Assembly (NCBI GenBank): GCA_002803225.1 | Contig: NXFV01000993.1 | Span: 1-64,000, forward strand | Direction of reading: 5' to 3' | Length of the DNA stretch: 64,000 nucleotides | Source: Gamarada debralockiae | Lineage: Eukaryota; Ascomycota; Leotiomycetes; Helotiales; Hyphodiscaceae | Shown: piece by piece, positions 9,836-21,767 of the stretch | Layout of the letters: the number at the start of each line of letters is the position of its first letter | How positions within the stretch are numbered: position 1 is the stretch's first letter | Position numbers and translations under genes: made by a program | Notes under the pieces: generated by a model | What the model was told of the DNA's origin: nothing | What the model saw: the letters and a program-made list of their open reading frames with translations, nothing else | Database searches by the model: none

Positions 9836-11226
9836 TGCGACTAATTTATGCGTCTGTTGTGTTCCATCGTCAGCACGACAAGTAACAAATGCGCCGTCTT
9901 CTGTTGCCCATTCTTTGACAATCTTCTTGCATCGGTGAGGAGGCTCCTCTGCTCGTTCAGAATCTAACCATTCCTCGACGGTGGTAGCTGGCATGTTCGT
10001 TTGCGACGATGGTGCGATGTTGAATTTGTCGGCGGATTAACAAGATTGCGTTGCATGACCAGCATCCGTCAGGCTGCAGGATGCATGAATGTTGTACGAC
10101 TCGAGAGTGTCCAGACGTTGAATCTTTCGGAGGTTTTAGATGTATTGTCGGTCGCGCGGTGTTGTATGGAGGAGGTCGAGAGCAGATGAGCCACCTCTTC
10201 TTTGCCATCAAAGAAGATTGAATTCACCGAGGAACTTCTTCAGCGCGCCTCGCGGGATCTCGTCTTTTAACTCACAATTGCTTTCCTTGCTGAAAATCCT
10301 GCTTTCTATCCTTCTTCCGTCTTCACAACGACTACTTCTTCCGACTTCCTTCTTCCTCCCTTGTACGACGTCGCGAACAGTGGACTGCAAAATTGGAGTT
10401 GTTGTTGTTTGAGACAAGTTTTTTTCAAGTGCAAGATTCTGCTAGGTACGTAGACTTTAGGACGGACTATCAAAATGCGCTAGTACAATTTTAGCGAGCA
10501 CGCTCGGTTTTGGTGAGAGAGGCCGGGAGTGAAAGGAGAGATGGTTCACTAACCCCTGAACCATTCGGAAAAGGGTGACAGGAACGGGATAAACAAATAT
10601 GTATCAGGTAGCAAAAATAAACAATATGGACAATAGACTCTTTTACTACGAAGAGTGGATCAGAGCTCGTGTCCTCAGGTGAGACATCTCGCAAGGGCGG
10701 TAAGGCTATGTTTGATTGGGCGCCCGGTCTACATGTTGGTCCCCCTTCCCCTTGTGTAACTTCTTTTTAGCTAGCCCTCCGTGTTGGACAAATAGGATCT
10801 TCAATAGGTCAAGCATGGTTGAAACATTTCACGCTCGTTCTTATTCCCCTAGCTGTGAACAAGGCACAAGCGTTGAAGAACAAAAAGCAAATTCACGTCT
10901 GTTCATCATTTGCCTCCCATCCACCCAACGTCAATGTTAACCACATTCATCATCAAAAATCATGATAATCAAAGCTGTCTTGATATCCTGGAGCCTATTA
11001 AGGTTCCCTAAGAATTATTCATACACGCAACGGCCCAAAAAACATGAGCCCGGATATCTCTTCCCAATTGACAGTACAACTCATTAACTCCAGTATGCCT
11101 TGCTCAAAATACGGGATGACCAGATATGTTCCCTTTTACCCCCAACTCCAGACCGAACAGCAATACTTCCAGACACGCTCAAGAACTCGTAACAGGGGAT
11201 ATCGATATGGATACATTCGGGACTGA
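9836..11226. other. gis2 upstream region and 3' flank of the next gene
   Basis: No separate gene supported. The bases up to 9994 are in frame with gis2 and could be leader or a 5' UTR intron ending at the AAATTAG just before the start. From 10200 to 10420 the minus strand is purine-rich and the plus strand pyrimidine-rich. Other ORFs are short and motif-free. Confidence 0.5.
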
Positions 11227-12482
11227 TTACCTCGGCCAGCCTCGTCCTCTTTCCGAAGGATGTGGTGGAAGAGGAACATCGGTGGTGGGAGCAATTGATC
11301 GCGGAGCTGCTTCGATCACATAGTCTACTCCATCTTCGGAGATGTAGGACGGAGGTCTGTTGGCAGTGGTAGGACGGGCCTCAGTACGACCGACAGAGTT
11401 CTGACGTTCCAATGCTGCAGCCTCATTCCGTTGCCAGAATATGCGGTTGGGGTCCACGCGCTGTAAATGATTCAGTATTTGATGATCCTAGACTTGGAAG
11501 AAATTCTACATACCACACTCTCCCTCCATAAGCCATAAGCCGGAGGTGGAATTTTCGTAGCTTCGCTCTCAATGCCAGCAGCTTCCTCATCACGTGCCAG
11601 TGCAACTCGAATTGGCACTTCCGGATTTGCGTAACCTCCAGGACCAATCATTGATGGCAATTGTTGTTCCAGATCATTGTCTGGAGGATGAATGAGCATC
11701 ATGCAGAGACGAATTAAAGCATGGCAGAAGAAGATCGTGGTGATCAAGATGATGAGAATCAAGAGGACGTGGAACTCCTGGCTTTCGTTCCTGTTTGACA
11801 ATGCCAAAGCGAGGTAGATGGTGAGAACGAGCGTGAGGAACTGGGTATAAATTAGTATACATTCTCAAATCAATCCTACTAGAACGTTGGAACCTACAAG
11901 TCCTGATATGAAACAACTCAATATCTTCGCCCGAATCTTCCTGTTCTTGATCTTTGGTGCACATGTTCGCTCCCTGTGCCTTCTCTTATGCCTCCTTCGT
12001 TCTCTTCCAGCCTGTGCCAGCTCTGCAAGATGTTGTTCAGCGGGGTCCACGCCCACAAATCTTCGAGCAGAGTTTTGGCGGACATGAGTTGGAACAGCTG
12101 ATACAGCAGGTTGTTGGATCGGTTGCCTTAATGAATGTGGCGTAATGGGCCGAGAGCTGATGCGAGTTGTAGGGCTTTCGGCGGATTGTGAGGACGAGGC
12201 CGGTGAAGCATTGGAGCGATGACTGTTGGAGCGAGAGGGATTCGATGCTGTTCGAGTGAGGTATGGGACGTTCAACCTCGTCGTGGACAGGTTTGGCAGA
12301 CCCAGTACGAAGCGGGGAGTCTTTGGGCTGTCGGGGGTAGGGCTTCTAGGCCCAACGGTAGACCTCCCCGAAAACAATTGATGTATTCCTGCCCGTACTC
12401 CCTCCAGCCTCGAAAATTGACTTGGTCTTGAAGATCGTCCTGACGACGAGCGTCTTGGATTGTTCTGCCTTATGGAAGGCAT
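11227..12482 (-). CDS. Conserved fungal two-helix membrane protein of unknown function
   Basis: Three exons with introns at 11841-11897 and 11461-11513 give 381 residues. The N-terminal half is Ser/Arg/Pro-rich and disordered (MPSIRQNNPRRSSSGRSSR), then a basic cluster GRERRRHKRRHRERTC leads into hydrophobic segments near KILSCFISGL-FLTLVLTIYLALAL and FHVLLILIILITTIFF. The cytosolic tail holds PPAYGLWRESV and PPSYISEDGVDYV, PPxY-like motifs that in other proteins recruit Rsp5-type ubiquitin ligases (inference). Proteins of this layout occur as hypothetical proteins in filamentous ascomycetes. Function is unknown. Confidence 0.8.
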
Positions 12483-13847
12483 GATCGTGAACGTGTGACT
12501 TCCTGTCGAGCAAAGTCTGTCTCCGCAGATTTCCCAAGTCCTATCTTGTGGGAACCCAAATTATAGCCTTCAACGAAACGAGTGCGTATTATTTAGTCGA
12601 CCACCAACGCGTCCAGCACAAGCACTTCTCCTCGCGTAAAAATTGGTCCAGTCAACACGACCGTATTTCGATGTTGTTCAGATGCATCAGGGTCGAATGA
12701 GGATCGAGTTCGTTCGAGGGTGTGGGGATTCGAGAGTTAGAACGAGGAAGTTGAAGTATCTAGAGGCCAAGAGCTCTCGATGTTGTCATGAACTGTAGGC
12801 CAATGTGTGTGTAAAAATGAATGTGCGAATGGGAGGGGAAGCGAGGAGGCGTTGGGCAGGAGAGCAGAGTAAGAAAGCAAGGAGCAAGAACCAAGAGAGC
12901 GACAGAAGGAGAAGGATACGAAACGTCAAGAGCACGCTCACGGACGAATCTTACTAACACCAAAAAGAAGATCGAAAGGGAGGAGGAAAAGAATTGGACA
13001 AGACGGACTCGATCTCGCAAGACAAACTCATCAAAGGAAAGAGCAATCAAGCTTTCACCCACGTCGCCCTTGTCAGACCAGATTGGGAATGGGGCCTCCT
13101 CAGGAATTAGATTATCCAGCCCAGTCGACTCAAAGGAGTTTCGCCTGTTGTTACAGCCGGGTTTGGCTGGGTTTGGGGTGCACGGGGTGAAGCAGTTGAA
13201 GCTTAACCGATGAAAATGTGAAACACGTCGACGTGAGGACCTAGCCAATTAGAGCAAAGCATTGCATTCTGGCTACCACCACCTGTGATGCCGTGGCACA
13301 GTTACATTGGGCATGCATGGTCTTTGGCACTCTGAGAAGATACAGTTACATACAGCCTTGCGAGGGGAAGGAATCCTGCAGGATGCGGATTAATAAGTGA
13401 CAGGTTGTTCTCAGGTCCTATTTTGTGCCCGTACCTGCATACGTTGTACGGGGATTAACGCCGGTAATCTGCCAAATAGAAAATGTCATGTCGATCATTC
13501 ATCGTCTAATCTATCACCAACAAAATCTGCATGAAAGGCAAATCTTGCAATTGGTTGCATGAATGCGGCTGCCCGCTCCCCACAGCATCAAGGAAAGGGA
13601 GGTAACGAGGTACCGTGCTGAATAACGCCACGACTCCACACCCGCCAATGCATTGTTGGTCCATTCTTCTCCACGGAAAGCCTCCATAACTTTGTGTTGT
13701 CTGCATGCTTGCAGGACAATGATATTGTACAATGTGGATCGGTTCTGAAAATCCGATATCTTTGGCTGCGGATCTCCAGGATGATGTGAAAAGTTCAGGA
13801 ATCCCCGGGCAGTCCTCCGCAACACAGATCCAACGTCATCCTACACC
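12483..13847. other. Long leader/promoter region; no gene supported
   Basis: 12760-13250 has opposing 130-162-codon ORFs, one low-complexity Arg/Lys-rich and one its shadow. On the minus strand this stretch is pyrimidine-rich, as in long fungal 5' leaders of the gene starting at 12482. 13250-13847 shows only short ORFs. Confidence 0.5.
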
Positions 13848-15100
13848 TCACTTCAGCTCTCCTAGAAGGAGCGTGCGATCCGAGGAGCCAGATAGAACTG
13901 TGGGTATCGTCAGTAGGTGGAGTCTCGAGGTTTCAGCCGCAAACACTCACTGATGGGATCCGACGATGGGGATAACTCGGCACAGTTCACAGTCCCCTTA
14001 TGTCCAGGCAGCTTGTACATCAGCTTGCCCGTTTCACTGTTCCAAACCACAGCGGTGCCATCTCCAGCTCCTGCAGCAACCTTCTTTCCATCTGATCCCC
14101 AGCTGGCCTTGATGAGATTTTTCTCCAAGCCAGCAGGCGCTCCATCAAAAGTTCGAATGTGTCGTTCCGTAGGAGCAAATGGTCTGATATCCCATGTTCG
14201 TACCGTTGAGTCCATCGAATTTGATAGTAGAGTCTGCGAATCAGGCGATACTCGAAGACTTGAGATTGTGTCAGTGTGGCCAAGCATGGAGTAGACCACG
14301 GCTTTTCTCCTCATATCCCACACCTTAATATCGTTGTCAATGCCTCCCGAATAGAGTTCATTACCAGCTTCAGCCAAAGCAACCGCCGTAACTGGGAATT
14401 CGGTTTGAATGAAGTCGACCGCCGTCTTTGTTCGAGGATCCCATATGCCAATATATCCATCGTCAGAGCCACTTATGAGCATCTCCTCCCCTCTCTTGCT
14501 GATAGCCATGGAGTTAATAACTTCTTCGTGCCCAACGTGCCTCCGTATCCTCGTTCCCGTCTCCAAGTCCCAGCTGGCCAGATGCATATCTGCCGACGCA
14601 GAGAATAACACTCTCGAGTCTCGCGACCAGTGGAGATCCAGAATTGCGCCCCTATGGCCAGTCAAAGTACCATAATTCTCACAGGTGCCGTAGGTTCTCC
14701 AGAGCACTGTGCCTGAGTTAGTGAAGATTCCTAAGTTAGAAGCCATTGGAGAACTGACTGATTGATCTGTCCATTGAGCCTGAAGCTATGTAGTTGCCAT
14801 TCGGATCAAATTTCGCACAGAATACCTCTCCTGAGTGACCAGTAAGTTCCATAACAGGAGCCTGCAGCCCACTCGTTCGCGGTGCCTATTCCGCCACCAT
14901 CAGCAAGAGTCTCTTTTCCCACGTTTAGCACAGAGCCAAATACTTTCATAGATTGTACATACCGCTTGTATGAGCGTGCCATTGGTAGCTGATCCGTTGG
15001 TTGTAGCCAGAGCCTTGCTGTTGTTTCCTAAGTTAGGTCTCTTCACGACCATTTGTCCTCCTCCAAAGTCGTCGGACGCGGGGCGCTTTTCTGACGCCAT
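13848..15100 (-). CDS. cwf17: U5 snRNP 40 kDa WD40 protein (SNRNP40/Cwf17 type)
   Basis: Spliceosomal beta-propeller that sits with Prp8 in the U5 snRNP. Four exons. Exon 1 starts MASEKRPASDDFGGGQMVVK; exon 2 has ELTGHSGEVFCAKFDPNG; the long exon 3 runs from LWRTYGTCENYGTLTGH through DMRRKAVVYSMLGHTDTISS and STVRTWDIRPFAPTERHIR to PGHKGTVNCAELSPS; the short last exon ends SDRTLLLGELK. RPFAPTER and the start peptide are hallmarks of this family rather than of generic WD40 proteins. Stop TGA is at 13848-13850. All three junctions restore frame (for example the intron after MDRSI). It is divergent from bet3 with 271 bp between start codons. Confidence 0.93.
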
Positions 15101-15371
15101 GATTGCAGCTTGAGACTGCTATATCGCCGGTGGGTATGTTTTCGCGGGGACGACTTCGAGGTTTTCGAAGTTCAGGTAACGCGCAAATAATTTTGAATAT
15201 CAACGCTACTCCATACCGCGCTAAAATGCGGCCGAAATTTCTCTTGGCTTCAAGTGGGAGAGGTCGAGCAAGTCTGCTAGAACACCGACATCTTTGTAAT
15301 ATGCTTTGGCAAATTAACAACGATATTAGGTGAAATTTGATAGCAAGTAGCTAAGGAGCCTGGGTTGAAGC
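15101..15371. promoter_or_regulatory. Shared divergent promoter region of cwf17 and bet3
   Basis: Only 271 bp separate the two start codons on opposite strands, so both promoters and leaders must lie here. No TATA box is evident. This is inference from layout. Confidence 0.6.
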
Positions 15372-16095
15372 ATGGCTTCATCAAGGGCTGCTCGGATGGG
15401 AGAAGAGTAAGCTGTCGTATGACCCGAAGCTCGATCAATTGCTAACACAAGTCCCTAGGGTGTGGAAGTAATTACCCTACAGGCATGAGAAAAACTAGAA
15501 TACTAATTACATATAAGGAGTCGAGTCGATAAAGTCAACGCGGAGCTGGTGACTCTCACATACGGAACCATCGTGGCGCAATTATGCAAAGACTACGACA
15601 GCGATTACGTCGAGGTCAACAAACAACTCGACAAGATGGGTTACAATATTGGACTGCGGTTGATTGAAGATTACCTTGCAAAGTCAAATTCTATGAAGAG
15701 ATGCTCAAGTTTCAGGGAAACCGCAGAGATGATTGCTAAGGTTGGTGCTGCAGCTTCAGCGAATCATTACTAACCATTTCAAGGTTGGATTCAAGATCTT
15801 CCTCAATATCACCCCTACGGTCACAAATTGGACGAGCGATGCCAAGCAGTTCTCCTTGGTCTTCGAAGAAAACCCTCTGGCAGACTTCGTCGAATTGCCC
15901 GATGATGGACGGGCGCAGGAGGAGTTGTGGTTCTCGAATATCTTCTGCGGGATACTGAGGGGTGCTCTGGAGATGGTGCAGATGCAGGTTGAAGCACATT
16001 TCATCAGTGATGTTCTTCGCGGAAATGATACTACGGAAATGCGGATATCGTTGATACGGTATATTGATGATGAGATGCCGGTGGATGATGAGTAG
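15372..16095 (+). CDS. bet3: TRAPP complex core subunit Bet3
   Basis: Core subunit of the TRAPP tethering/GEF complexes for Ypt1 in ER-Golgi traffic. Four exons: 15372-15406 ([12 protein letters not shown]), a 9-nt exon 15459-15467 (encoding VW and parts of two codons), 15518-15740 and 15784-16095, giving 192 residues. Family blocks seen: [64 protein letters not shown] and the C-terminal [19 protein letters not shown]. Length matches yeast and human Bet3 (about 180-193). The palmitate-tunnel Cys is present in AQLCKDY. The intron at 15468-15517 has a perfect TACTAAT branch site. Without the 9-nt exon the conserved [16 protein letters not shown] start is lost. Confidence 0.95.
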
Positions 16096-18172
16096 GCGCG
16101 GTCATCTTTCTAGAGTATTGGGCGTTCAGACAACGGGAAAGATAGTAATGGAAAACTTTGAAGCTCTAATGTCAAGGCTGTTCGTCCAAATTCTATTTAT
16201 TCTTAATGTGGGATGTGGTTTTCAGATGTAGGTATCGATGAAGGGGGGACTGCCTTCTCAGCGGAAGTAGCGACGGCAAAGCGAAGCAAGTGCCTTGCAT
16301 GACTGGTGAGACGGTTGGGAGACTTTCCCTGCACATTATGATTCCACCTGCTCACAAGGCATGAAGCACAGTACAGGATATCTCTCGGATACGTTACCAG
16401 CGATTGCTGGAACCCATCACCGGCTGCACAAGGAACAGTTTTCTCAATCATTTCCATTGATGACGGCCCGTGTCGGCACTCGGATCGCATCAAGCCTTTT
16501 ATTTATTTATTTCAATTCATATCTTAAGAAGGTTCTTGAAACTTGGAGTAAACACCACAATCGCAAGGCCTCCCTACCCTATCCCAGCCTCGTCGGGAAA
16601 GGCTCGCGTTAGTCGCTTATGCCGCGTCTCTCTACTAGATATCGGTCACATGATATTAACCCAGCTTTGCTTTCATGATCACTACTGCAGAGCTTCCATC
16701 TCTTCCCATCGATGTCTGTTAAATGATGCAGTCTTTAGTTTCAGTTCCTCTGTTTCTTTTCTTTTCTTTTCTTTTCTTTTTATAAAAAACAAAAAAAAAA
16801 AAAATCTCAGAAACCAGATCTTAACTCGCGCTTTTGTCTCAATGTCTACCTGATTTCTTAAACTCAGTTCCCGCTGTCATTCATCGACGAACCTCGATGA
16901 GTCTCTCGTACATATCTTTACAGCCAATTATATTTGGGATGTCTAAAACTCCATCTTTCCGCTAAATAGTTACACAAACCACGCGGGTGAAAAGACCTTT
17001 CATTAGCCGCCATACCCCTTATCCTTGCATCTGACACTAATCACGTGACTCAATCAACAAACTTGGAAAATGTGTCAAAGATCTCTGAATATATATGAAG
17101 GCGGTCTCAATTCATAATTATCTAACAAAAACCAGCCAGCATGCGATACAACAGTAATTCACGCATCCGGTTCCCCAAAAGTCCTTCGATTGCCTACTCG
17201 AGGGTGTCACACACCTCATACTATATTCGCCACTTTTAACGGTTGAAGTCAAAGTTTTTGGACAGCTATCAAAACAAAGTCGTCTCAAGCCAGAAATTCA
17301 CCGGAGCACCTGGTTTGTATATTATAGTCTATATACTCTAAATCATTCGAGCGGCGGAAGAAGTAAGTGGCCGCAGCGGGATATAGAATGGGAGAGAGAA
17401 ATCATGAGATCGGTCAGCGTTCGATCTGTCGATTAGAGCAGCGTGAACACTAGTCTATATAGAGCCTGGCTCGGTCTCTGATGTACGCATCGCACAGGAT
17501 GGAGTGTGTCGATGCTTTTCTTCTTAAAACTTTTCTCATTCTAGATATTATCCGTATTTAGGGTTGATCTAAGCTCTCATTTGAGATATCATCAACATTT
17601 GTAGCGTTCCGTGGCGATCTCCAAGCCTGACCGACCGACGCTGAAGGAATCCGTAGCCTTGTCTCTGCGAGGAAGTCGCGAAGCAAGTGCGTGCTGAGAA
17701 ATACAGGTTCTTGCTTAGCGTCAACTCCCCATCCGACAACACAACGTACCTACCTGCCCAATATCCCAATCCTCAAGCGCAATCACCAACCTCATCGACA
17801 GTCGCAGTCGAATTCTCTCCTGTTGGGTAGACGGACGACAATACCCCATCGTCTTTACCTCCCTGACACTCTCGGTGATCCCATCACGCGCTATCGCCTT
17901 AACTTTTCCCACACCTCGCAAAAGTGTCGTTTCACCCCCGGCGGCCTCGATCACCGATTTACCTGTCCACTGGAGCAAGAAACATCCTGCTCATGACGAG
18001 TTCGCATATTCGACATTCATAAAATTGATTCTCCGGAGATTCGGGCAAGACCCGTTGTTGCGACTTCGGCTCGCGTCAGAGGAGCGGTGCTGACTGAGGC
18101 GCTTTTCAACGACGTTCATCTGCAAGGCACAGGGTCTAAGGCGAAAACCTTTCGCGAACCTAATTCGCGACG
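16096..18172. other. Intergenic and long leader of the LisH regulator
   Basis: No gene supported over 2.1 kb. A microsatellite (CTTTT)x5 at 16756-16780 is followed by a 14-A run at 16791-16804. The last 600 bp before 18173 likely form a long 5' leader, common for fungal developmental regulators (inference). ORFs at 17691-17996 and 17721-17978 overlap on opposite strands and lack motifs. Confidence 0.5.
16756..16804. repeat. (CTTTT)5 microsatellite plus poly-A run
   Basis: Five exact CTTTT units at 16756-16780, then TATAAAAAAC and 14 A at 16791-16804. A length-variable simple sequence. Confidence 0.9.
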
Positions 18173-20745
18173 ATGAATAACGTTAATATGGGAGGCATGA
18201 GTGCCATGGGCGGACCTGTTGGTGGTGGGATGCCAGTAATGAACGCTGGTGGAGTTCGCCCGCCGATGCAGGTTAACGACAATCAACAGCGGTCGCAGTT
18301 GAATACCTATATCTACGAATATTTCCTCCGGAACGGCATGTACGATTGCGCGAGGTCATTACTCAACAGCGAACAGCCCATGAAAGTAATCAAGGACAGT
18401 CCCGGAAGGCGTCGCGATGACAACGGCAATGGGGCAGGAGATGAGGGAGCAGATGGTGATTCGAAAGATGATCTTGATTCAAAACGACCTGACGATCTTC
18501 CTGCTCCGGATGTACCCAGGGAATGTCCTGAGAGCTGCTTTCTATATGACTGGTGGTGTCTATTCTGGGACATGTTCAACGCTCAACGCGGGAAAGGAGA
18601 TGGACGGAACGTCTTGCAATACGTGGCACACACACAGGTTCGTGGCTCCTTTTCTTTCTCTTGAGCAACAACTTACTTTCAATAGGCACAATCGCGGTTA
18701 AGGCAAGAAGCGCAGCAAAACATGCTCCGTGGGATTAGAAGCGACATGATGCCTGGTCAATACCAGCAAATGATGATGCGAAACCAAGCGAATGGCATGA
18801 CGAATGAGCTGAGGCAAAAAGCGATTCAAAATAACAGGAATGCGTAAGTGCTTCAAGTTGAACTGTGGTTGTACATCTTCTAACGGACAACTCTTTAGAA
18901 CACCTCAACAAATCCAAATGATGCAACAGAAACAGCAGCAGATGCAACGGGATCCGTCCAGTGGCGACCACCAGCAGCGCGCAGGATCCCCTGGATCGGC
19001 CGAGAACGCCCCGTCTCCCTCGAAACGGCCCCGCCTCGATGGTGGCGCCCCATTCAACCCCCAGCAGATGCCAAATGGAAGAGGACAGACGCAAGGAATG
19101 CCCCAACAGGTGGGAGATTCTGGCCCCAGCAATTCTATTCAAGCGGCTCATATGCAGCTTACCAATGGCATCGAACCAAATAATCTGACAGCTCAGCAGT
19201 TCCAGAACATGCCGGGCGGCGGCGCGAACGTAAACGCACAACAAGGAGGACTGGCCGGATACCAAGCGGGATTGGCGCGACAGCAGCAGGCCCAAATGCC
19301 TGGTCAAATGGCAGGCAAAATGCCCAATGCTGGACCCCAGAGTCAAGGATCCCCCATGATGACTCAAGGACAAGACGGCGGAGCTATTGCGGGGTACTAC
19401 AATGCGGGTGAAATGGGTCCCAACAATGGCATGCGAGGCGGCCAACCTGGGGGTCAACCTGGAGGAGGTAATCATGCGCTGCAAGACTACCAGATGCAGT
19501 TGATGTTGCTCGAGCAACAAAACAAGAAGCGCCTCATGATGGCCCGTCAAGAGCAAGACAGCATGACCATCCCAGGCCGAGAAGGCGGGGTTCCTGCCGG
19601 ACCTATAGGACCCAATGGACAGCCCTTCCAACAAGGGACCTCTCCTCAAGGAGCTCGCTCTGTCAACTCGCCTAATCCTAGTGAGCAGATGAAGCGGGGA
19701 ACCCCACATATGAACTCTACTGGAATGCCATCACCTCTACCAGAAGGTCAATCTCGAGGATCCCCAAGTGGTATGAATTTCAACATGCCTGGCGGTCAGA
19801 TGGATCCTAACATGGCGCCACAATACTTCAAAATGAATAGCATGGATCCCAATATGGTTGGTGCTATGCCCAACGGCATGCGTCCCCCAAGCTCTCACCC
19901 AGGTGGTGGATTCACCGGCCAGATGACTCCACAGCAGATGGCAACAATGGCTCAACGACAAGCTGCCAACGCCAACTGGCAAACGGGACCAAATGGTCAA
20001 ATGATGCCCGGGCCAAACCAGGGAGGACCCCAGCAACCTATAGGTCAAGGCACACCACAACAACGAACTATGCCACCTCCTTCAACAGTCCCTACTGGTA
20101 ATACTGCGAATGGTCGAACCCAACCTTCATCACCTCAGCAAGGAGCTGCACCTCCAACACCACAACAAGGCAATAAGGCGGCCCCTAAAAAGAAGAATGA
20201 TGCGAAGGAGACTAAAGCTGCAAAGGTATATTTCTATTGCGTTAGTGGATTTTTTTGTGGAAATGTTGACGTTGATGACAGCGGGCTACAAAGAAGGGAA
20301 CCGCCGCGAATCTTAATGCTGGTGCCACACCATCCGCCGACGCCTCTCAAGAACCCGCAACTCCGACCCCCGCGACGCCCATCACACCTGTCCACCCGAA
20401 AAGCTTCCAGAATGGTGCTGTGCAACCTGTTACGAACGGCCAACCAGCCGCCGCTCCTGCGAACACCAACGTCGCCCCACCTCAACCAGATCCTCTCGCA
20501 GGTGGGTTTGGAATGGGTGACGCCTCACAGGTAAATTCAAACTCTCTTCTAGTGCTACTATCAATGCTAACTCTCACAAGTTTGACTATCCCTCCCTGGA
20601 TTTCGCCAACCCTAACAATGGCAACATGGATGTTCTCCAGGACTTTGACTTCGACTCCTTCCTTCACCAAGATGGAGAAGGTGTTGACAATTTTAACTTT
20701 GACTCGTTCGGCCCTCTTGATGGTAATGAGATTGGAGCGGAATGA
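18173..20745 (+). CDS. som1: LisH-domain transcriptional regulator (Som1/SomA/Flo8 type)
   Basis: Regulator downstream of cAMP-PKA controlling adhesion, morphogenesis, conidiation and virulence in filamentous fungi. Introns at 18638-18685, 18844-18898, 20226-20281 and 20531-20580 give 787 residues. The N-terminus has a LisH-type helix pair: SQLNTYIYEYFLRNGMYDCA. Then FLYDWWCLFWDMFNAQRGKG and RLRQEAQQNMLRGIR, a long Gln/Gly/Met/Pro-rich region (for example QMMQQKQQQMQRDP) with a basic SPSKRPRLDGG, and a conserved acidic end FDYPSLDFANPNNG and LQDFDFDSFLHQDG. The C-terminal block and LisH together point to SomA/Som1. Low-complexity glutamine tracts are normal for this family. Confidence 0.93.
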
Positions 20746-21767
20746 CCATAGGGCAGCTTCGCGAGTGCCATTCTCAATTTTCGGCGTTTCGAGCATCCTT
20801 ATGGCGTTTCAGCGGATCATACCATCTCAGCTTCGGGCGCGTTTTCAGTTTCATGCGAAAAGAGCCAGGTTACCAATGATTAGAAAGACCAAGTTTCGGC
20901 TGTCTCAAAAAATTTCCTTACTACATATACTCCTGTTGACCTGTGCGGTTTGGAAACGGTTTATAAGGTCATGTTTCCTGTTTTATGTTTATGCTTTGAT
21001 TGTCGCAACGGACGTACCTAATACCTGCTTTACCTGGCTGCCTCGCAGCGCGCTCGGCTTCAGGGCAACAGGCGGAAATTGGAGTCGAGGGGTTTCAATC
21101 TCAGCAAACTTCTTATCTGTCTATTATTTGCACTTTACCTGTGGGAGCTGGGGAAATGGAGGAATCCTGTGTATTTATCATTGCTGCGGCTGGGTGGATA
21201 TTGCTGGAGACGAAGACTATTGCAATGGAGTACGGTTTCACGTTCAGACCCAAATTCAGGGGAATTCTCAGTTGTGCTACTCAAGAGAATGTGTTTTTCC
21301 TGCCTGTCTTCGGAGTTCGACAAGGCTTCTCCTCACCGGCTCATCCCACCCTTGCTTGGTCATCACTCAGGGACTGCTCGCCGAAAAGAACGACGGAATC
21401 ACGCACTAAAAGTGTTCACGCCGAAGGAGCTAATGCGATGGCTTTCGGCGCAGTTGTTACCCTTTCGCGCTTCGCGCTTAATCGACCCAAGCTTATTATT
21501 TCATCCCACCCACACTCCTTCTTTCCTTCGTTTACATTTTCCAAAGTTGTGGTTCGTCGCTTTCTTTCAAATCAAGGTCCTCCGAAGGCTCGCCGCTTTT
21601 TCATTCCAAATTTTCAGCCGTACATATCGAATCAGATTTCAGCCCCTTTTTATTCGAAGTTGCCCCTATTTCACCCACAAATCTCAACAATTCATCGACA
21701 GTCAAGTATCATCGCCCTAATACTCCCTAAAATTGTCGCTAATGATGCCAGAAGTATTGGATCAACA
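20746..21767 (+). other. Spacer between som1 and the MOSC fusion; open frame upstream of the chosen start
   Basis: The MOSC frame is open without a stop from 21000 on, 256 codons before the chosen ATG at 21768. An in-frame ATG at 21447-21449 would add about 107 residues rich in Arg, Ser and Phe and almost without acidic residues at first (MAFGAVVTLSRFALNRPKL), which resembles a mitochondrial presequence. Two other plus frames are also long here, so stop-poor composition may be the cause. I leave it outside the CDS. Confidence 0.4.

Noticed and set aside
12760..13248. Opposed 162- and 130-codon ORFs
   Set aside because: Low complexity on both strands, no motif, and position fits a long leader of the gene starting at 12482.
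18735..19709. 324-codon minus-strand ORF rich in Leu/His/Ser
   Set aside because: Antisense to the Gln-rich region of the LisH regulator; CAG/CAA repeats read backwards give Leu-rich ORFs.
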